A DNA stretch of 64,000 nucleotides from Rhodococcus rhodnii (GTDB lineage Bacteria > Actinomycetota > Actinomycetes > Mycobacteriales > Pseudonocardiaceae): assembly GCA_000720375.1 (NCBI GenBank), contig JOAA01000013.1, forward strand, positions 124,001 to 188,000, written 5' to 3'. Of the stretch, positions 48,879 to 57,263 are shown in pieces. Below the pieces are notes generated by a model, which saw only the letters and a list, made by a program, of their open reading frames with translations, was not told the origin of the DNA and did no database searches. The position numbers were made by a program, and so were the translations under genes. The stretch's first letter is position 1. Each line of letters opens with the position of its first letter.

Positions 48879-49889
48879 TCACAAATCCACTGGTGCACTG
48901 CTTCTGGACACGATCTGCCCGGCCAGCAGCACGCCGGACTGGCCATGTCCGGCGTCGAGCAGCCTGACCAGGGCCGACGTGATCTCCTCGGTCGGCTGGC
49001 GCACGGTGGTCAGCCCGCCTTCCACGGAGGTCGCGAGCACCGAGTCGTCGAATCCGGTCACCCAGACGTCGTGTCCAGGGCGCAGCTTGCGGCGCCGTAG
49101 CTCGCCGAGTACGCCCACTGCGAGCAGGTCACTGGCCGCGACGATCGCCGTCGGCGGAGTGCGTCCGTCCAACAGCGTGGCCGCGGCGCGCGCGGCACCG
49201 TCCATGCTGTCGGAATCGGCGTACGCGGCCTGGTCCGACAGGCCCAGCCGGGCGCATTCGTCCTGCCAGCCACGTTCGCGGTCCTTCGCGGCGCCCATCG
49301 TGACCCGTTGGCACCAGCCGACGAACGCGATCCGGTCGTGCCCGGCCGCGTGCAGCCTGCGCACCAGTTCGGCGCACGCACCCGCGCCGTCCACGTCCAC
49401 CCATGGCCCAGGCTGTTCGCCCTGTTCGGGCCAGGTACGGCCGAAGGACGCGAACGGTACGCCACGGCCGGCCAACCAGGTGTGCCGCGGGTCTTCGTCG
49501 ACGGTGTCGGACAGGATGAACGCGTCAACCGCTCGTTGGGCGATCAGATCGGCGTACGTCTCGATGCCCTGCGCGCCTTCGGGTGCGGTGAACACCAGCA
49601 TTCGCCTGCCGGTTTCCTCGATCGCCTCGGTGAGCGTGTGCAGGAAGGGGTCCATGAACAGGCTTCGGCCGGGCATGCGGGCGAGGCAGTAGCCGATCAG
49701 CCCGGCCTGGCGAGTGGCCAGGCTGCGCGCGGTGCGGTTCGGCTGGTACCCGAGCGCCTCGATCGCGGCCTGGACTTTGCGCAGGGTCGCGGGATCGACC
49801 CGCTGGGGCGCGTTGAGCACGTTCGACACGGTCTGGCGTGACACCCCGGCGTGCGCCGCGACCTGGCGAAGCGTGACCGCCTGTCCCAC
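48879..49889 (-). CDS. LacI family transcriptional regulator
   Basis: A 336-residue repressor. The HTH and hinge read TLRQVAAHAGVSRQTVSNVLN (6-26) then ALGYQPNRTARSLATRQ, and the periplasmic-binding-like core follows. GTG at 49889 has GGAG six bases upstream. It is first in the minus-strand operon with the binding protein, permeases and secreted glycosidase, and divergent from the debranching-type enzyme. The palindrome at 49943-49958 lies between the arms and would repress both plus itself. Confidence 0.93.
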   Translation of the reverse strand: MGQAVTLRQVAAHAGVSRQTVSNVLNAPQRVDPATLRKVQAAIEALGYQPNRTARSLATRQAGLIGYCLARMPGRSLFMDPFLHTLTEAIEETGRRMLVFTAPEGAQGIETYADLIAQRAVDAFILSDTVDEDPRHTWLAGRGVPFASFGRTWPEQGEQPGPWVDVDGAGACAELVRRLHAAGHDRIAFVGWCQRVTMGAAKDRERGWQDECARLGLSDQAAYADSDSMDGAARAAATLLDGRTPPTAIVAASDLLAVGVLGELRRRKLRPGHDVWVTGFDDSVLATSVEGGLTTVRQPTEEITSALVRLLDAGHGQSGVLLAGQIVSRSSAPVDL

Positions 49890-49942
49890 TGTCCACTCCC
49901 GACTGTTGGTCGCTGACCGTGTCAGATGGCATACTGTCCGCG

Positions 49943-49958
49943 ATTTGACCGGTCAAAT
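49943..49958. promoter_or_regulatory. perfect 16-bp palindromic LacI-type operator
   Basis: ATTTGACCGGTCAAAT is a perfect palindrome with the central CpG typical of LacI-family operators. It sits in the 136-bp gap between the divergent LacI and debranching-enzyme genes. Confidence 0.7.
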
Positions 49959-50025
49959 TGGACGGGTAACTGTCGCTGACGGCCCTCGCCCTTGTCAAGA
50001 CCGGCGCCGACACCGGGGAGGAACC

Positions 50026-51837
50026 GTGACCGGACCGAGCACGTCCCTGCACTCACTCGTCACTGTGTTGAAGGCGCCTTCCCTTGTGCTGTCGGACCAG
50101 GACGGCCAGCTGCCCGGAACAGGATCGACCGGCTGGTTCATCCGAGACAAGCGCGCGCTTGCCCGTGTCCAGTTGACGATCGCGGACGCCGAGGTCGTGA
50201 CGGTCGGCCGGGATCAGCGGGACCCGTGGACAGCGTCGTTCCACGCGGTGGCCAAGGCTTCCGGCGCACGATGGCGGGATTCGACGCTGCACGTGCGGCG
50301 CGAGCGCGAGTTGGACGCGTCGAGCCTGGTCGAACGCTTTGAGGTAACCAACTTTGATGACGTCGACCGGACACTGACTGTCGTTGTGCATGTGGCAACG
50401 GACTTCGCGGGCGTGGACGCGGTGAAGGCCGGCCGTGCGGCCTCCTTGATCACGCCGTCGGTGACTGGAGAAGCGTTGAGCTGGCAGGATTCGGTGACGC
50501 TGCGCGCCGAACCCGCTGCTGCCGTGACGATCCGTGACAGCGTTGCCGAATTGACGTGGCACGTCACGGTGGCCGCGGGGGAAGCGTGGCGGCTTTCGCT
50601 GCACGCCGATGCGACCGTTGAGCCCGCTGACTTCGCTCAGGTGTCGCCGGTTTCGTATCCACAGTGGACTCCATTGCCGAACCCGGTCGCCGAGCGGAAC
50701 CTCGCCGACCTTCGTGCGTTGTTGCTCGCCGACGAAGGCGACATCTATGCGGCGGCGGGAAGCCCGTGGTACCTGACCCTCTTCGGCCGCGACTCGATCT
50801 GGGCGGCCCGGCTGTCACTGCCATTGGGAACCGACCTGGCAGCGGGAACGTTGCGTGCCCTGGCCCGACGGCAGGGAAACCGGCATGACCCGGCCGCCGA
50901 GCAACAGCCCGGAAAGATCCCGCACGAGTTGCGCCCAGGCGCGATCGACACGGGCCAGGTCCGGCTGAGTTCCCGCTACTACGGCACGATCGACGCGACC
51001 CCGTTGTGGATCTGCCTGCTGCACGAGGCTTCCCGCGCGGGAATGCCGGTCGATCCGTTGCTACCGAACCTGGTGGCCGCGATGAACTGGCTGACCGGCC
51101 CGGACGCCGACCCGGACGGCGACGGCCTGATCGAATACCAGCCGGCGGCGTCCGGTGGGCTGACCCACCACGGCTGGAAAGACTCGCACGACGCGTTCCT
51201 GCACCAGGACGGCCGTCACCCGAAGGCCCCGATCGCCCTGTGCGAAGTCCAGGGATACGCGTACGCCGCGGCAGTCGCGGCAGCCGCACTGGACCCGGCC
51301 AATGGTCCACAGTGGATGGACTGGGCGGCTCGGCTACGGGAGCGCTTTCGTTCGACGTTCTGGATCGAGGACGCTTCCGGCCGGTATCCCGCGATCGCGT
51401 TGGACGCGGACAAGAACCCCGTAGTGGGCGCCACGTCCAACATGGGGCACCTGCTGGGCACCGGCCTGCTGGACGCCGAGGAAGTCGAGCTCGTCGCTGC
51501 GCGCCTTGGCCGTTCGGACATGCTGACACCGTTCGGACTGCGGACATCGACCGCGGACAGCGCGATGTTCAACCCGTTCAGCTACCACCGGGGGTCCGTC
51601 TGGCCGCACGACACGGCGATCGTCATGGTGGGCTTGGCCGCCGAGGGGAAGCATGAGCTCGCGGGCTTGATGGCTGAGTCGATTCTGCGGGCCAGCGAGC
51701 ACTTCGGCGGCCACACGCCCGAGTTGTACGCGGTTCTCGATGGGCAGCCGCTGGCGTACCCGAACGCTTGTGTTCCTCAAGCTTGGTCAGCGGCCGGGGT
51801 CGTCCGCGCAGCCCTGTACTTGGCTACAGCGCCTTGA
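50026..51837 (+). CDS. glycogen-debranching-type (amylo-alpha-1,6-glucosidase-like) enzyme
   Basis: A 603-residue cytosolic protein. The N-terminal beta-sandwich of the glycogen debranching N-domain (about 10-205) includes GSTGWFIRDKRALARVQ. The (alpha/alpha)6 barrel has SPWYLTLFGRDSIWAARL, HHGWKDSHDAFL and NPFSYHRGSVWPHDTAIV. The GRDS and WKDS aspartates and the RGSVWPHD motif match GH63/GH37-like and amylo-alpha-1,6-glucosidase enzymes. GTG at 50026 follows GGGGAGGA; upstream frame extension covers the operator and is not coding. It is divergent from and probably co-repressed with the LacI sugar-transport operon, so it would process the imported oligosaccharide. The stop overlaps the convergent binding-protein gene. 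Confidence 0.87.
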   Translation: MTGPSTSLHSLVTVLKAPSLVLSDQDGQLPGTGSTGWFIRDKRALARVQLTIADAEVVTVGRDQRDPWTASFHAVAKASGARWRDSTLHVRRERELDASSLVERFEVTNFDDVDRTLTVVVHVATDFAGVDAVKAGRAASLITPSVTGEALSWQDSVTLRAEPAAAVTIRDSVAELTWHVTVAAGEAWRLSLHADATVEPADFAQVSPVSYPQWTPLPNPVAERNLADLRALLLADEGDIYAAAGSPWYLTLFGRDSIWAARLSLPLGTDLAAGTLRALARRQGNRHDPAAEQQPGKIPHELRPGAIDTGQVRLSSRYYGTIDATPLWICLLHEASRAGMPVDPLLPNLVAAMNWLTGPDADPDGDGLIEYQPAASGGLTHHGWKDSHDAFLHQDGRHPKAPIALCEVQGYAYAAAVAAAALDPANGPQWMDWAARLRERFRSTFWIEDASGRYPAIALDADKNPVVGATSNMGHLLGTGLLDAEEVELVAARLGRSDMLTPFGLRTSTADSAMFNPFSYHRGSVWPHDTAIVMVGLAAEGKHELAGLMAESILRASEHFGGHTPELYAVLDGQPLAYPNACVPQAWSAAGVVRAALYLATAP

Positions 51838-52795
51838 CGAACTGGTCGTCGAACAACCCGTCCAGGGACGGACGATCGGGCAGCAGACCGGTGTCCACCA
51901 TGAAGTCCGCAACCTGACCCGCCCGGTAGTGCAGGGTCCGGGTGCCGAAGGCTTCCTGGTTCTCCTGTTTGGTCAGAAACGTCGTACCCGGCTGATAAGC
52001 GCGATACGCCAGAGTACTGACACCCGCCCGGCGAGCCATGATCGAGATGGCCTCGTCCGGGTTGTGCTCGATCCACGCCAATGTCTCGAACCACGTGTTG
52101 ACCAAGCGCTGCACCAGATCCGGCCGGATCCGAGCCAGCTCGGAGCGGACGACAAGGTGGTCCGGAATCAACATCGGGAACTCGGCCGAGCTGGTCACCG
52201 CCCCACTCCCCGGCCGGGACAATGCCGTTGTCGTGTGCGGTGCGAAGGCGCCGACGGCATCGACGTGCCCGGCGGCGAACGCGGCGGCGGCTGAGTCGGT
52301 CAGCGTGGAGACGAGCTGGACGTCGCCTTCCTGCAGTTTGGCCCGGTTGAGTGCGAGGAGCAGCAGGTAGTGGTCGACCGTGCCCTTCTCCACCGCGACC
52401 CTCTTGCCTTTCAGGTCGGTCACGCTGGTGATGCCGTCACGGGCGATGATCTGGTCGTTTCCCGTCGAGGTGTCGTTGACCAGAACGATTGTCTGCCGCA
52501 CGCCGCTGCTGACCGAGGCGATGGTGTCGTTGAGGGTCTGACTGTTGGCGTCGATCGCACCCGTCGACAACGCGGTGAGGCTGTCGGTGTAGCTGTCGAA
52601 GTACTGCAGCTCCACGTTGACGCCGTTCATCTTGAAGAATCCGCGTTCTTCGGCGACCTGCCACGGCAGCCAGCCGGGCCATGCGGAGAACCCGAGCTTG
52701 ATCTTGCCGGGCGCGGGGCCGGGGCCGCTACCGCACGCCGGGACGGCCAACAGTCCGATGACCGACATGAGCGCGGCGAGCAGGCGTGATCTCAT
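51824..52795 (-). CDS. NitT/TauT-type ABC substrate-binding lipoprotein (orphan)
   Basis: A 323-residue lipoprotein with lipobox LLAVPACGS (Cys21) and the NMT1/SsuA-type periplasmic fold: KLGFSAWPGWLPWQVAEERGFF, GAIDANSQTLNDTIA, DLKGKRVAVEKGTVDHYLL and AGHVDAVGAFAPHT. Related proteins bind sulfonates, nitrate, thiamine precursors or taurine. ATG at 52795 has GGGAG six bases upstream; the long upstream open frame overlaps the divergent hydrolase and is a shadow. No permease or ATPase gene adjoins it, so it either works with a distant transporter or has another role. It overlaps the debranching-enzyme gene tail to tail by 14 bp. Confidence 0.87.
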   Translation of the reverse strand: MRSRLLAALMSVIGLLAVPACGSGPGPAPGKIKLGFSAWPGWLPWQVAEERGFFKMNGVNVELQYFDSYTDSLTALSTGAIDANSQTLNDTIASVSSGVRQTIVLVNDTSTGNDQIIARDGITSVTDLKGKRVAVEKGTVDHYLLLLALNRAKLQEGDVQLVSTLTDSAAAAFAAGHVDAVGAFAPHTTTALSRPGSGAVTSSAEFPMLIPDHLVVRSELARIRPDLVQRLVNTWFETLAWIEHNPDEAISIMARRAGVSTLAYRAYQPGTTFLTKQENQEAFGTRTLHYRAGQVADFMVDTGLLPDRPSLDGLFDDQFVKAL

Positions 52796-52931
52796 CCGAA
52801 CTCCCAGTGGGGCGGGGCAGGGTGCGAACAACCTACCCGGCCACCGCCGAAGCAGGTGGAGCTGGCTACACCACGAATAGACGACTTTCCCCGATCGCGG
52901 TCGAACCGTCCGGACTGACACGGTTTGTCCT

Positions 52932-54044
52932 GTGAAGACAACAGTGAAACTCGCGAGTTTGATCGCCGCGGTCGGAGTTGTCGCCGGTGCGACGACGGCG
53001 TCGGCCGTGCAGCCGAACGAGCTGGAGAACTTGGTCCGCAAGGAGAAGTTCCCCGGCGCTGTGCTGGTCACACAGTCCACTTCGTACTCCGCGGGCGTCG
53101 CTCGGCGTGGGCATCCGGCGAAGCCGCCGGTGAACGGGCGGATCCGGGCTGCGAGCAACACCAAGACGTTCGTGGCCGTGGTGGTTCTGCAGCTGGTGGC
53201 CGAGGGCAAGGCCGAGCTGGACGCGCCGATCGAGAAGTACCTGCCCGGCCTGGTCCGCGGCGACGGCATCGACGGTCGCAAGATCACCGTACGTCAGCTG
53301 TTGCAGCACACCACCGGCTTGCCGAACTACACCGCGTACCTCGGGCTCGAGGACTTCGAGACCTTCCGCAACCGCTACTACGAGCCACGGCAGCTGCTGG
53401 ACCTCGCGCTGGCGCATCCGGCGAAGTTCCAGCCGGGGGAGCGCTGGGACTACAGCAACACCAACTACGTCCTCGCCGGGATGCTGATCGAGCGGGTGAC
53501 CGGGCGTCCGGTCGCCGAGCAGGTGACCAAGCGCGTGATCCAGAAGATCGGCCTGCGCGACACGTACTGGCCCGGCGTCGGCGACAAGACCATCCGTGGG
53601 CCGCACCCGCAGGGCTACGGCCGCACCGAGGACGGCGAGATCATCGACGTCACCGAGCTGGACCCGTCCGCGGCATGGGCCGCCGGGCAACTGATCTCCA
53701 CGCCCGCCGATCTCGCCAAGTTCTTCGGCGCCCTCGTCGATGGCCGGTTGATTCCCGCCGCGCAGCTCGACGAGATGAAGAAGACGGTCCCGTCGGACAT
53801 GGCTCCCGGTGCGGGATACGGCCTCGGGCTGATGAGCGCCCCGCTCAGCTGCGGCGGAGTGTTCTGGGGACACGGCGGCGACATCTTCGGGTTCGAGACA
53901 CGAGGCGGCGCGACTGAGGACGGTCGCCGCGTGTCGGTCATGGTGACGGCCATGCCAGGCACCTTCGACCCGGCGAACGCCGAACGTGCGCACGCGGCGG
54001 TTCTCTCTACTGTGGACAAGGCATTCTGCGAGGGGGACAAGTGA
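52932..54044 (+). CDS. secreted beta-lactamase-fold serine hydrolase (DD-peptidase/S12-like), copy 1
   Basis: A 370-residue exported protein. The signal peptide ends about TTASA before VQPNE. Active-site motifs are Ser75-x-x-Lys78 (SNTK), Tyr174-x-Asn176 (YSN) and a HGG box in FWGHGGD (about 315), the arrangement of Streptomyces R61 DD-carboxypeptidase and class C beta-lactamases. It may trim peptidoglycan, or hydrolyse beta-lactams or other esters; the sequence cannot decide. GTG at 52932 is the start. The stop overlaps the ATG of a close paralogue by one base, so the two are translated together. Confidence 0.88.
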   Translation: MKTTVKLASLIAAVGVVAGATTASAVQPNELENLVRKEKFPGAVLVTQSTSYSAGVARRGHPAKPPVNGRIRAASNTKTFVAVVVLQLVAEGKAELDAPIEKYLPGLVRGDGIDGRKITVRQLLQHTTGLPNYTAYLGLEDFETFRNRYYEPRQLLDLALAHPAKFQPGERWDYSNTNYVLAGMLIERVTGRPVAEQVTKRVIQKIGLRDTYWPGVGDKTIRGPHPQGYGRTEDGEIIDVTELDPSAAWAAGQLISTPADLAKFFGALVDGRLIPAAQLDEMKKTVPSDMAPGAGYGLGLMSAPLSCGGVFWGHGGDIFGFETRGGATEDGRRVSVMVTAMPGTFDPANAERAHAAVLSTVDKAFCEGDK

Positions 54045-55111
54045 TGAAGCGCGCATTGGTCGGTGCGGTCATGGCCGCGGCGATGGTCGTTCCGGCATCG
54101 GTCGCGGTGGCCACGCCGGGTAAGAACCCTGTCCAGCCGATCGTCGACGCGGGCCAGGCACCCGGAGCATTGGCGGCGATCAGGCGTGACGGCAACGAAC
54201 GATGGTACGCCGCGGGAAAAGCGGTTCCCGTGAACGGACGCGTACGAATCGGCAGCAACACCAAGGCATTCGTGTCCGTGGTGGTCCTGCAACTGGTCGC
54301 CGAAGGGAAGGTCGAACTCGACGGCCCCGCCCAGCGGTATGTGCCTGCTATCAAGGACAAGCGCATCACCGTACGCCAACTCCTCCAGCACACCAGCGGT
54401 TTGCCGGAGTACACGGACAAACTCGGCCTCGAGCGGATCCAGGAGGTGCGCGACCGCTACTTCCGGCCGCACGACCTGCTGGACACCGCGATGGCACATC
54501 CAGCCCAGTTCGAACCCGGCACGAAGTTCAAATACACCAACACGAACTATGTCGTGGCGGGACTGCTCGTACAATCGGTGACCGGGCGCCCGGTCGAGGA
54601 ACAGATCACCGACCGGGTCATCAAACGCCTGGGCCTGAGGGACACGTACTGGCCCGCTGAAGGCGAACAGGGCCTGCGAGGCAAGCATCCGCGCGGCTAC
54701 AGCCTGACCGACGAGACCGACCCGAAGTCACCGGTGATCGACATCACCGAGATGGATCCGTCCTGGGGTTGGGCGGCCGGGCAGTTGGTCGCCAGCCCGG
54801 CCGATCTGGTCGCCTTCTACCGGCAGCTGCCGGCCCTGCTTCCGCCCGCGCAGCTGGCGGAAATGCGGAAGACCGTGACGACCGACGAGCCCGACGTGCG
54901 CTACGGCCTCGGTCTTGTCAGCCAGGACTTGAGCTGCGGCGGTGTCTACTGGGGACACAGCGGCGGCATCCACGGTTACGCGACGTTGGCGGGCGCAACG
55001 GACAACGGCCGGGCGGCTGCTGTCGCGCAGACCGCGTTGCCAGGACTCACAGGAGACCCCCAAGGTGAGATCAAGCTGGTGAAGGGTGTCATCGACAAGG
55101 CACTGTGCTAG
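54044..55111 (+). CDS. secreted beta-lactamase-fold serine hydrolase, copy 2
   Basis: A 355-residue paralogue of the preceding gene. The signal peptide ends about VAVATPG. Ser71-x-x-Lys74 (SNTK), Tyr164-x-Asn166 (YTN) and HSG in YWGHSGG are intact. Long shared blocks such as RQLLQHT(T/S)GLP, RVTGRPV/SVTGRPV and LRDTYWP show a tandem duplication. The second copy has HSG rather than HGG and a shorter loop before the Ser. ATG at 54044 with GAGGGGG eight bases upstream forms TGATG with the first gene's stop. The 3' end overlaps the convergent YczE gene by 23 bp. Confidence 0.88.
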   Translation: MKRALVGAVMAAAMVVPASVAVATPGKNPVQPIVDAGQAPGALAAIRRDGNERWYAAGKAVPVNGRVRIGSNTKAFVSVVVLQLVAEGKVELDGPAQRYVPAIKDKRITVRQLLQHTSGLPEYTDKLGLERIQEVRDRYFRPHDLLDTAMAHPAQFEPGTKFKYTNTNYVVAGLLVQSVTGRPVEEQITDRVIKRLGLRDTYWPAEGEQGLRGKHPRGYSLTDETDPKSPVIDITEMDPSWGWAAGQLVASPADLVAFYRQLPALLPPAQLAEMRKTVTTDEPDVRYGLGLVSQDLSCGGVYWGHSGGIHGYATLAGATDNGRAAAVAQTALPGLTGDPQGEIKLVKGVIDKALC

Positions 55112-55742
55112 CTGGTCGAGGCTCGGCGGACCGCCACGTGACCAGGGGGAGCAGGAGTTGCGTGAGCGGTCCGACAGTCAGGGCATAAAGGACAGTGCCG
55201 ACGCCGACCGTGCCGCCGAGCAGCCAGCCCGCGGCGAGCACGGTGATCTCGATGCCGGTGCGCGCCAACCGGATCGACCGGCCGGTGCGGGCGGCGAGAC
55301 CGGTCATCAGGCCGTCACGTGGGCCCGGGCCGAGGCGGACACCGACGTAGACGGCCGTGGCGACGGCGTTGAGCGCCACGCCGCCGACCAGCAGCGCGAT
55401 CTGCCAGCCGAGGGCGTGCTGATCAGGCAAAATGGCACGGGTCGCGTCGACGGCCACCGAGATGACCACGATGTTGGAGATCGTGCCGATGCCGGGGCGT
55501 TGCCGCAGGGGAATCCACAGCAGCATGACGCACACCGAGATGATGGCCGTGATGGTGCCGAACGTCAGCCCGGTGCGGTTGACCAGCCCTTCAGTCAGCA
55601 CGCCCCACGGGAAAAGCCCCAGCAGGGCGCGGGACAGCATGCCCGTGCTGACGCCGTAGAGGGCCAGCCCGAGCAGTAGCTGGGCGGACCGGCGGGCGGG
55701 TGCGTGACGGATGGTGAGCGGACTGAGATCGACTGATGCCAC
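55089..55742 (-). CDS. YczE/YitT-type integral membrane protein
   Basis: A 217-residue membrane protein with five to six helices, starting near LTIRHAPARRSAQLLLGL and including a conserved GPGPRDGLMTGLAARTGRSI loop that marks YczE-like proteins. Such proteins repeatedly occur divergent from MocR-type regulators (yczR-yczE in Bacillus), as here. The role is unknown; transport or sensing has been proposed. GTG at 55742 is the likely start. A much longer open frame runs upstream through the MocR gene and is a shadow. Confidence 0.78.
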   Translation of the reverse strand: MASVDLSPLTIRHAPARRSAQLLLGLALYGVSTGMLSRALLGLFPWGVLTEGLVNRTGLTFGTITAIISVCVMLLWIPLRQRPGIGTISNIVVISVAVDATRAILPDQHALGWQIALLVGGVALNAVATAVYVGVRLGPGPRDGLMTGLAARTGRSIRLARTGIEITVLAAGWLLGGTVGVGTVLYALTVGPLTQLLLPLVTWRSAEPRPASTVPCR

Positions 55743-55779
55743 TCGGGCAGTCTGGGACAGAACTGGTCTGGCAATCCAG

Positions 55780-55801
55780 GGCCAATGCTGAATAATTGGC
55801 C
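55780..55801. promoter_or_regulatory. inverted repeat in the MocR-YczE divergent promoter
   Basis: GGCCAAT (55780-55786) and ATTGGCC (55795-55801) form a perfect 7-bp inverted repeat three bases before the MocR ATG. A second small repeat CTGG-CAAT-CCAG precedes it. It is a candidate autoregulatory operator. Confidence 0.45.
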
Positions 55802-55803
55802 TT

Positions 55804-57258
55804 ATGACCTCCACCATTCCCCTGGGTAGCCGCATCTCGGGCGAGCGATTGGCTGTATTGCTGGGGGAGTGGCGGCGGCGCGGCGCCCGGCAGGGCGCGG
55901 CCAATCTCGCCGGCGCGATCGAACTGTACGTCCGCGACGGCCAGCTCCCGATCGGCACAAGGCTGCCCGCCGAACGAGAGCTGGCAGCGTCGCTCGGCGT
56001 GAGCCGGACGCTGATCGGGGCGGCCCTCGACCGGCTGCGTGAGGACGGCATCGTCGCGAGCCGGCAGGGCGCGGGATCGTGGATCTCGGGTACCGGCGCA
56101 CGACGGCAGGAACTGACGATGCCGTCCAGCGAAGCCTTGTTCGACCTGGCCAAGGCCGCGCCACCGGCATTGCCAGGGATGACGGCCGCGGTCGACGCGG
56201 CGACACACGAACTCGCCGCGTACATCGGCGGCAATGGATATGTCACCGGCGGCCTGCCGCTCCTGCGCGAGCGAATCGCCGAGCGCTACACGGCTCGTGG
56301 CCTGCCAACCACGGCAGATCAGGTGATGATCACCAGTGGTGCGTATTCGGCTTTCGTGCTGTGCCTGCGAATGCTGGCTGGGCCGGGTGATCGGGTGCTG
56401 GTCGAGCAACCGACGTACCCGAACGCACTGGACGCTGTGCGAGCCGCCCACGCGTTGCCGGTCCCGGTCGCGTTGGATCCGGCGATCGGTTGGGATTTCA
56501 CAGGAATCGAGGCCGCGCTACGCCAGGCATCGCCGCGATTCGCATACGTCGTCGTGGATTTCCAGAACCCGACCGGCCTGCGGCTGGCTGCCGAAGGACG
56601 TGAACGGCTCGGCGGATTGCTTGCCAGGACACGGACCCCGGTGGTGATCGACGAGTCCCTTGTGGAGCTCGACTTCGCCGGCGATCCGCTGGACGGCCCG
56701 CCACCCTTCGCCGCGTTCGCCGGAGACCTGTCGCTGATCATCGGCTCGGCCGCGAAGTCACACTGGGGTGGGCTGCGGCTGGGCTGGATCCGCGCGTCCG
56801 TGGACCTGCTGGACCGCCTGCTGTCCTCGCGTTTCGCCGTCGACCTCGGGGCCCCGGTGTTCGAGCAACTGGTGCTGGCGGCGCTGTTGGAACCTGACGG
56901 TTACGCGGCTTTGGCTCGTCGCCGTGCGGACTTCCGGCAGCAACGCGACGTGCTCGCCGACGCGCTGCGCGAGCACTGTCCGGATTGGACGTTCAACGTC
57001 CCGTCCGGTGGGCTTTCGTTGTGGTGCAGGCTGCCCAAGCCGATGAGCACGCGACTCGCGGTGTCCGCGGCCAACCATGGCGTGCAGCTGGCGCCGGGCT
57101 CTCGGTTCGGCGTGCACGGCGGTCTGGAGCGGTGGTTGCGTGTGCCTTTCGCCTTGCCCGCCGATCAGCTGGCCGAGGCCGCACGGCGATTGGGCCTGGC
57201 CGTGGCTTCCGTTCGCACCTGCGCGAACGTGCCCGCGGTCGACGTCGCGGTCACCTAG
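55804..57258 (+). CDS. MocR-type regulator (GntR HTH fused to class I aminotransferase domain)
   Basis: A 484-residue fusion. The N-terminal GntR winged helix covers about 30-95 (LYVRDGQLPIGTRLPAERELA and SRTLIGAALDRLREDG). The aminotransferase-like domain follows, with the PLP lysine Lys318 in GSAAKSHWGGLRLGW and FQNPTGLRL as cofactor ring contacts. MocR proteins use PLP or an aldimine as signal rather than for transamination. It is divergent from the YczE gene and so probably corresponds functionally to Bacillus YczR, regulating yczE and itself through the repeat just before its start. ATG at 55804 is the only good start. Confidence 0.9.
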   Translation: MTSTIPLGSRISGERLAVLLGEWRRRGARQGAANLAGAIELYVRDGQLPIGTRLPAERELAASLGVSRTLIGAALDRLREDGIVASRQGAGSWISGTGARRQELTMPSSEALFDLAKAAPPALPGMTAAVDAATHELAAYIGGNGYVTGGLPLLRERIAERYTARGLPTTADQVMITSGAYSAFVLCLRMLAGPGDRVLVEQPTYPNALDAVRAAHALPVPVALDPAIGWDFTGIEAALRQASPRFAYVVVDFQNPTGLRLAAEGRERLGGLLARTRTPVVIDESLVELDFAGDPLDGPPPFAAFAGDLSLIIGSAAKSHWGGLRLGWIRASVDLLDRLLSSRFAVDLGAPVFEQLVLAALLEPDGYAALARRRADFRQQRDVLADALREHCPDWTFNVPSGGLSLWCRLPKPMSTRLAVSAANHGVQLAPGSRFGVHGGLERWLRVPFALPADQLAEAARRLGLAVASVRTCANVPAVDVAVT

Positions 57259-57263
57259 GCGTG

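Noticed and set aside
52796..53287. Long upstream extension of the NitT-type binding protein
   Set aside because: It runs antisense through the first serine hydrolase gene. ATG 52795 gives the lipoprotein signal and has a ribosome site.
52925..53917. 330-codon frame overlapping the first serine hydrolase
   Set aside because: Second-frame shadow dominated by Arg/Gly/Ala with no motif; the first frame has signal peptide, SNTK and YSN.
55743..56246. Extension of the YczE frame into the MocR gene
   Set aside because: The translation is arginine/serine-rich shadow sequence; the real start is the GTG at 55742.
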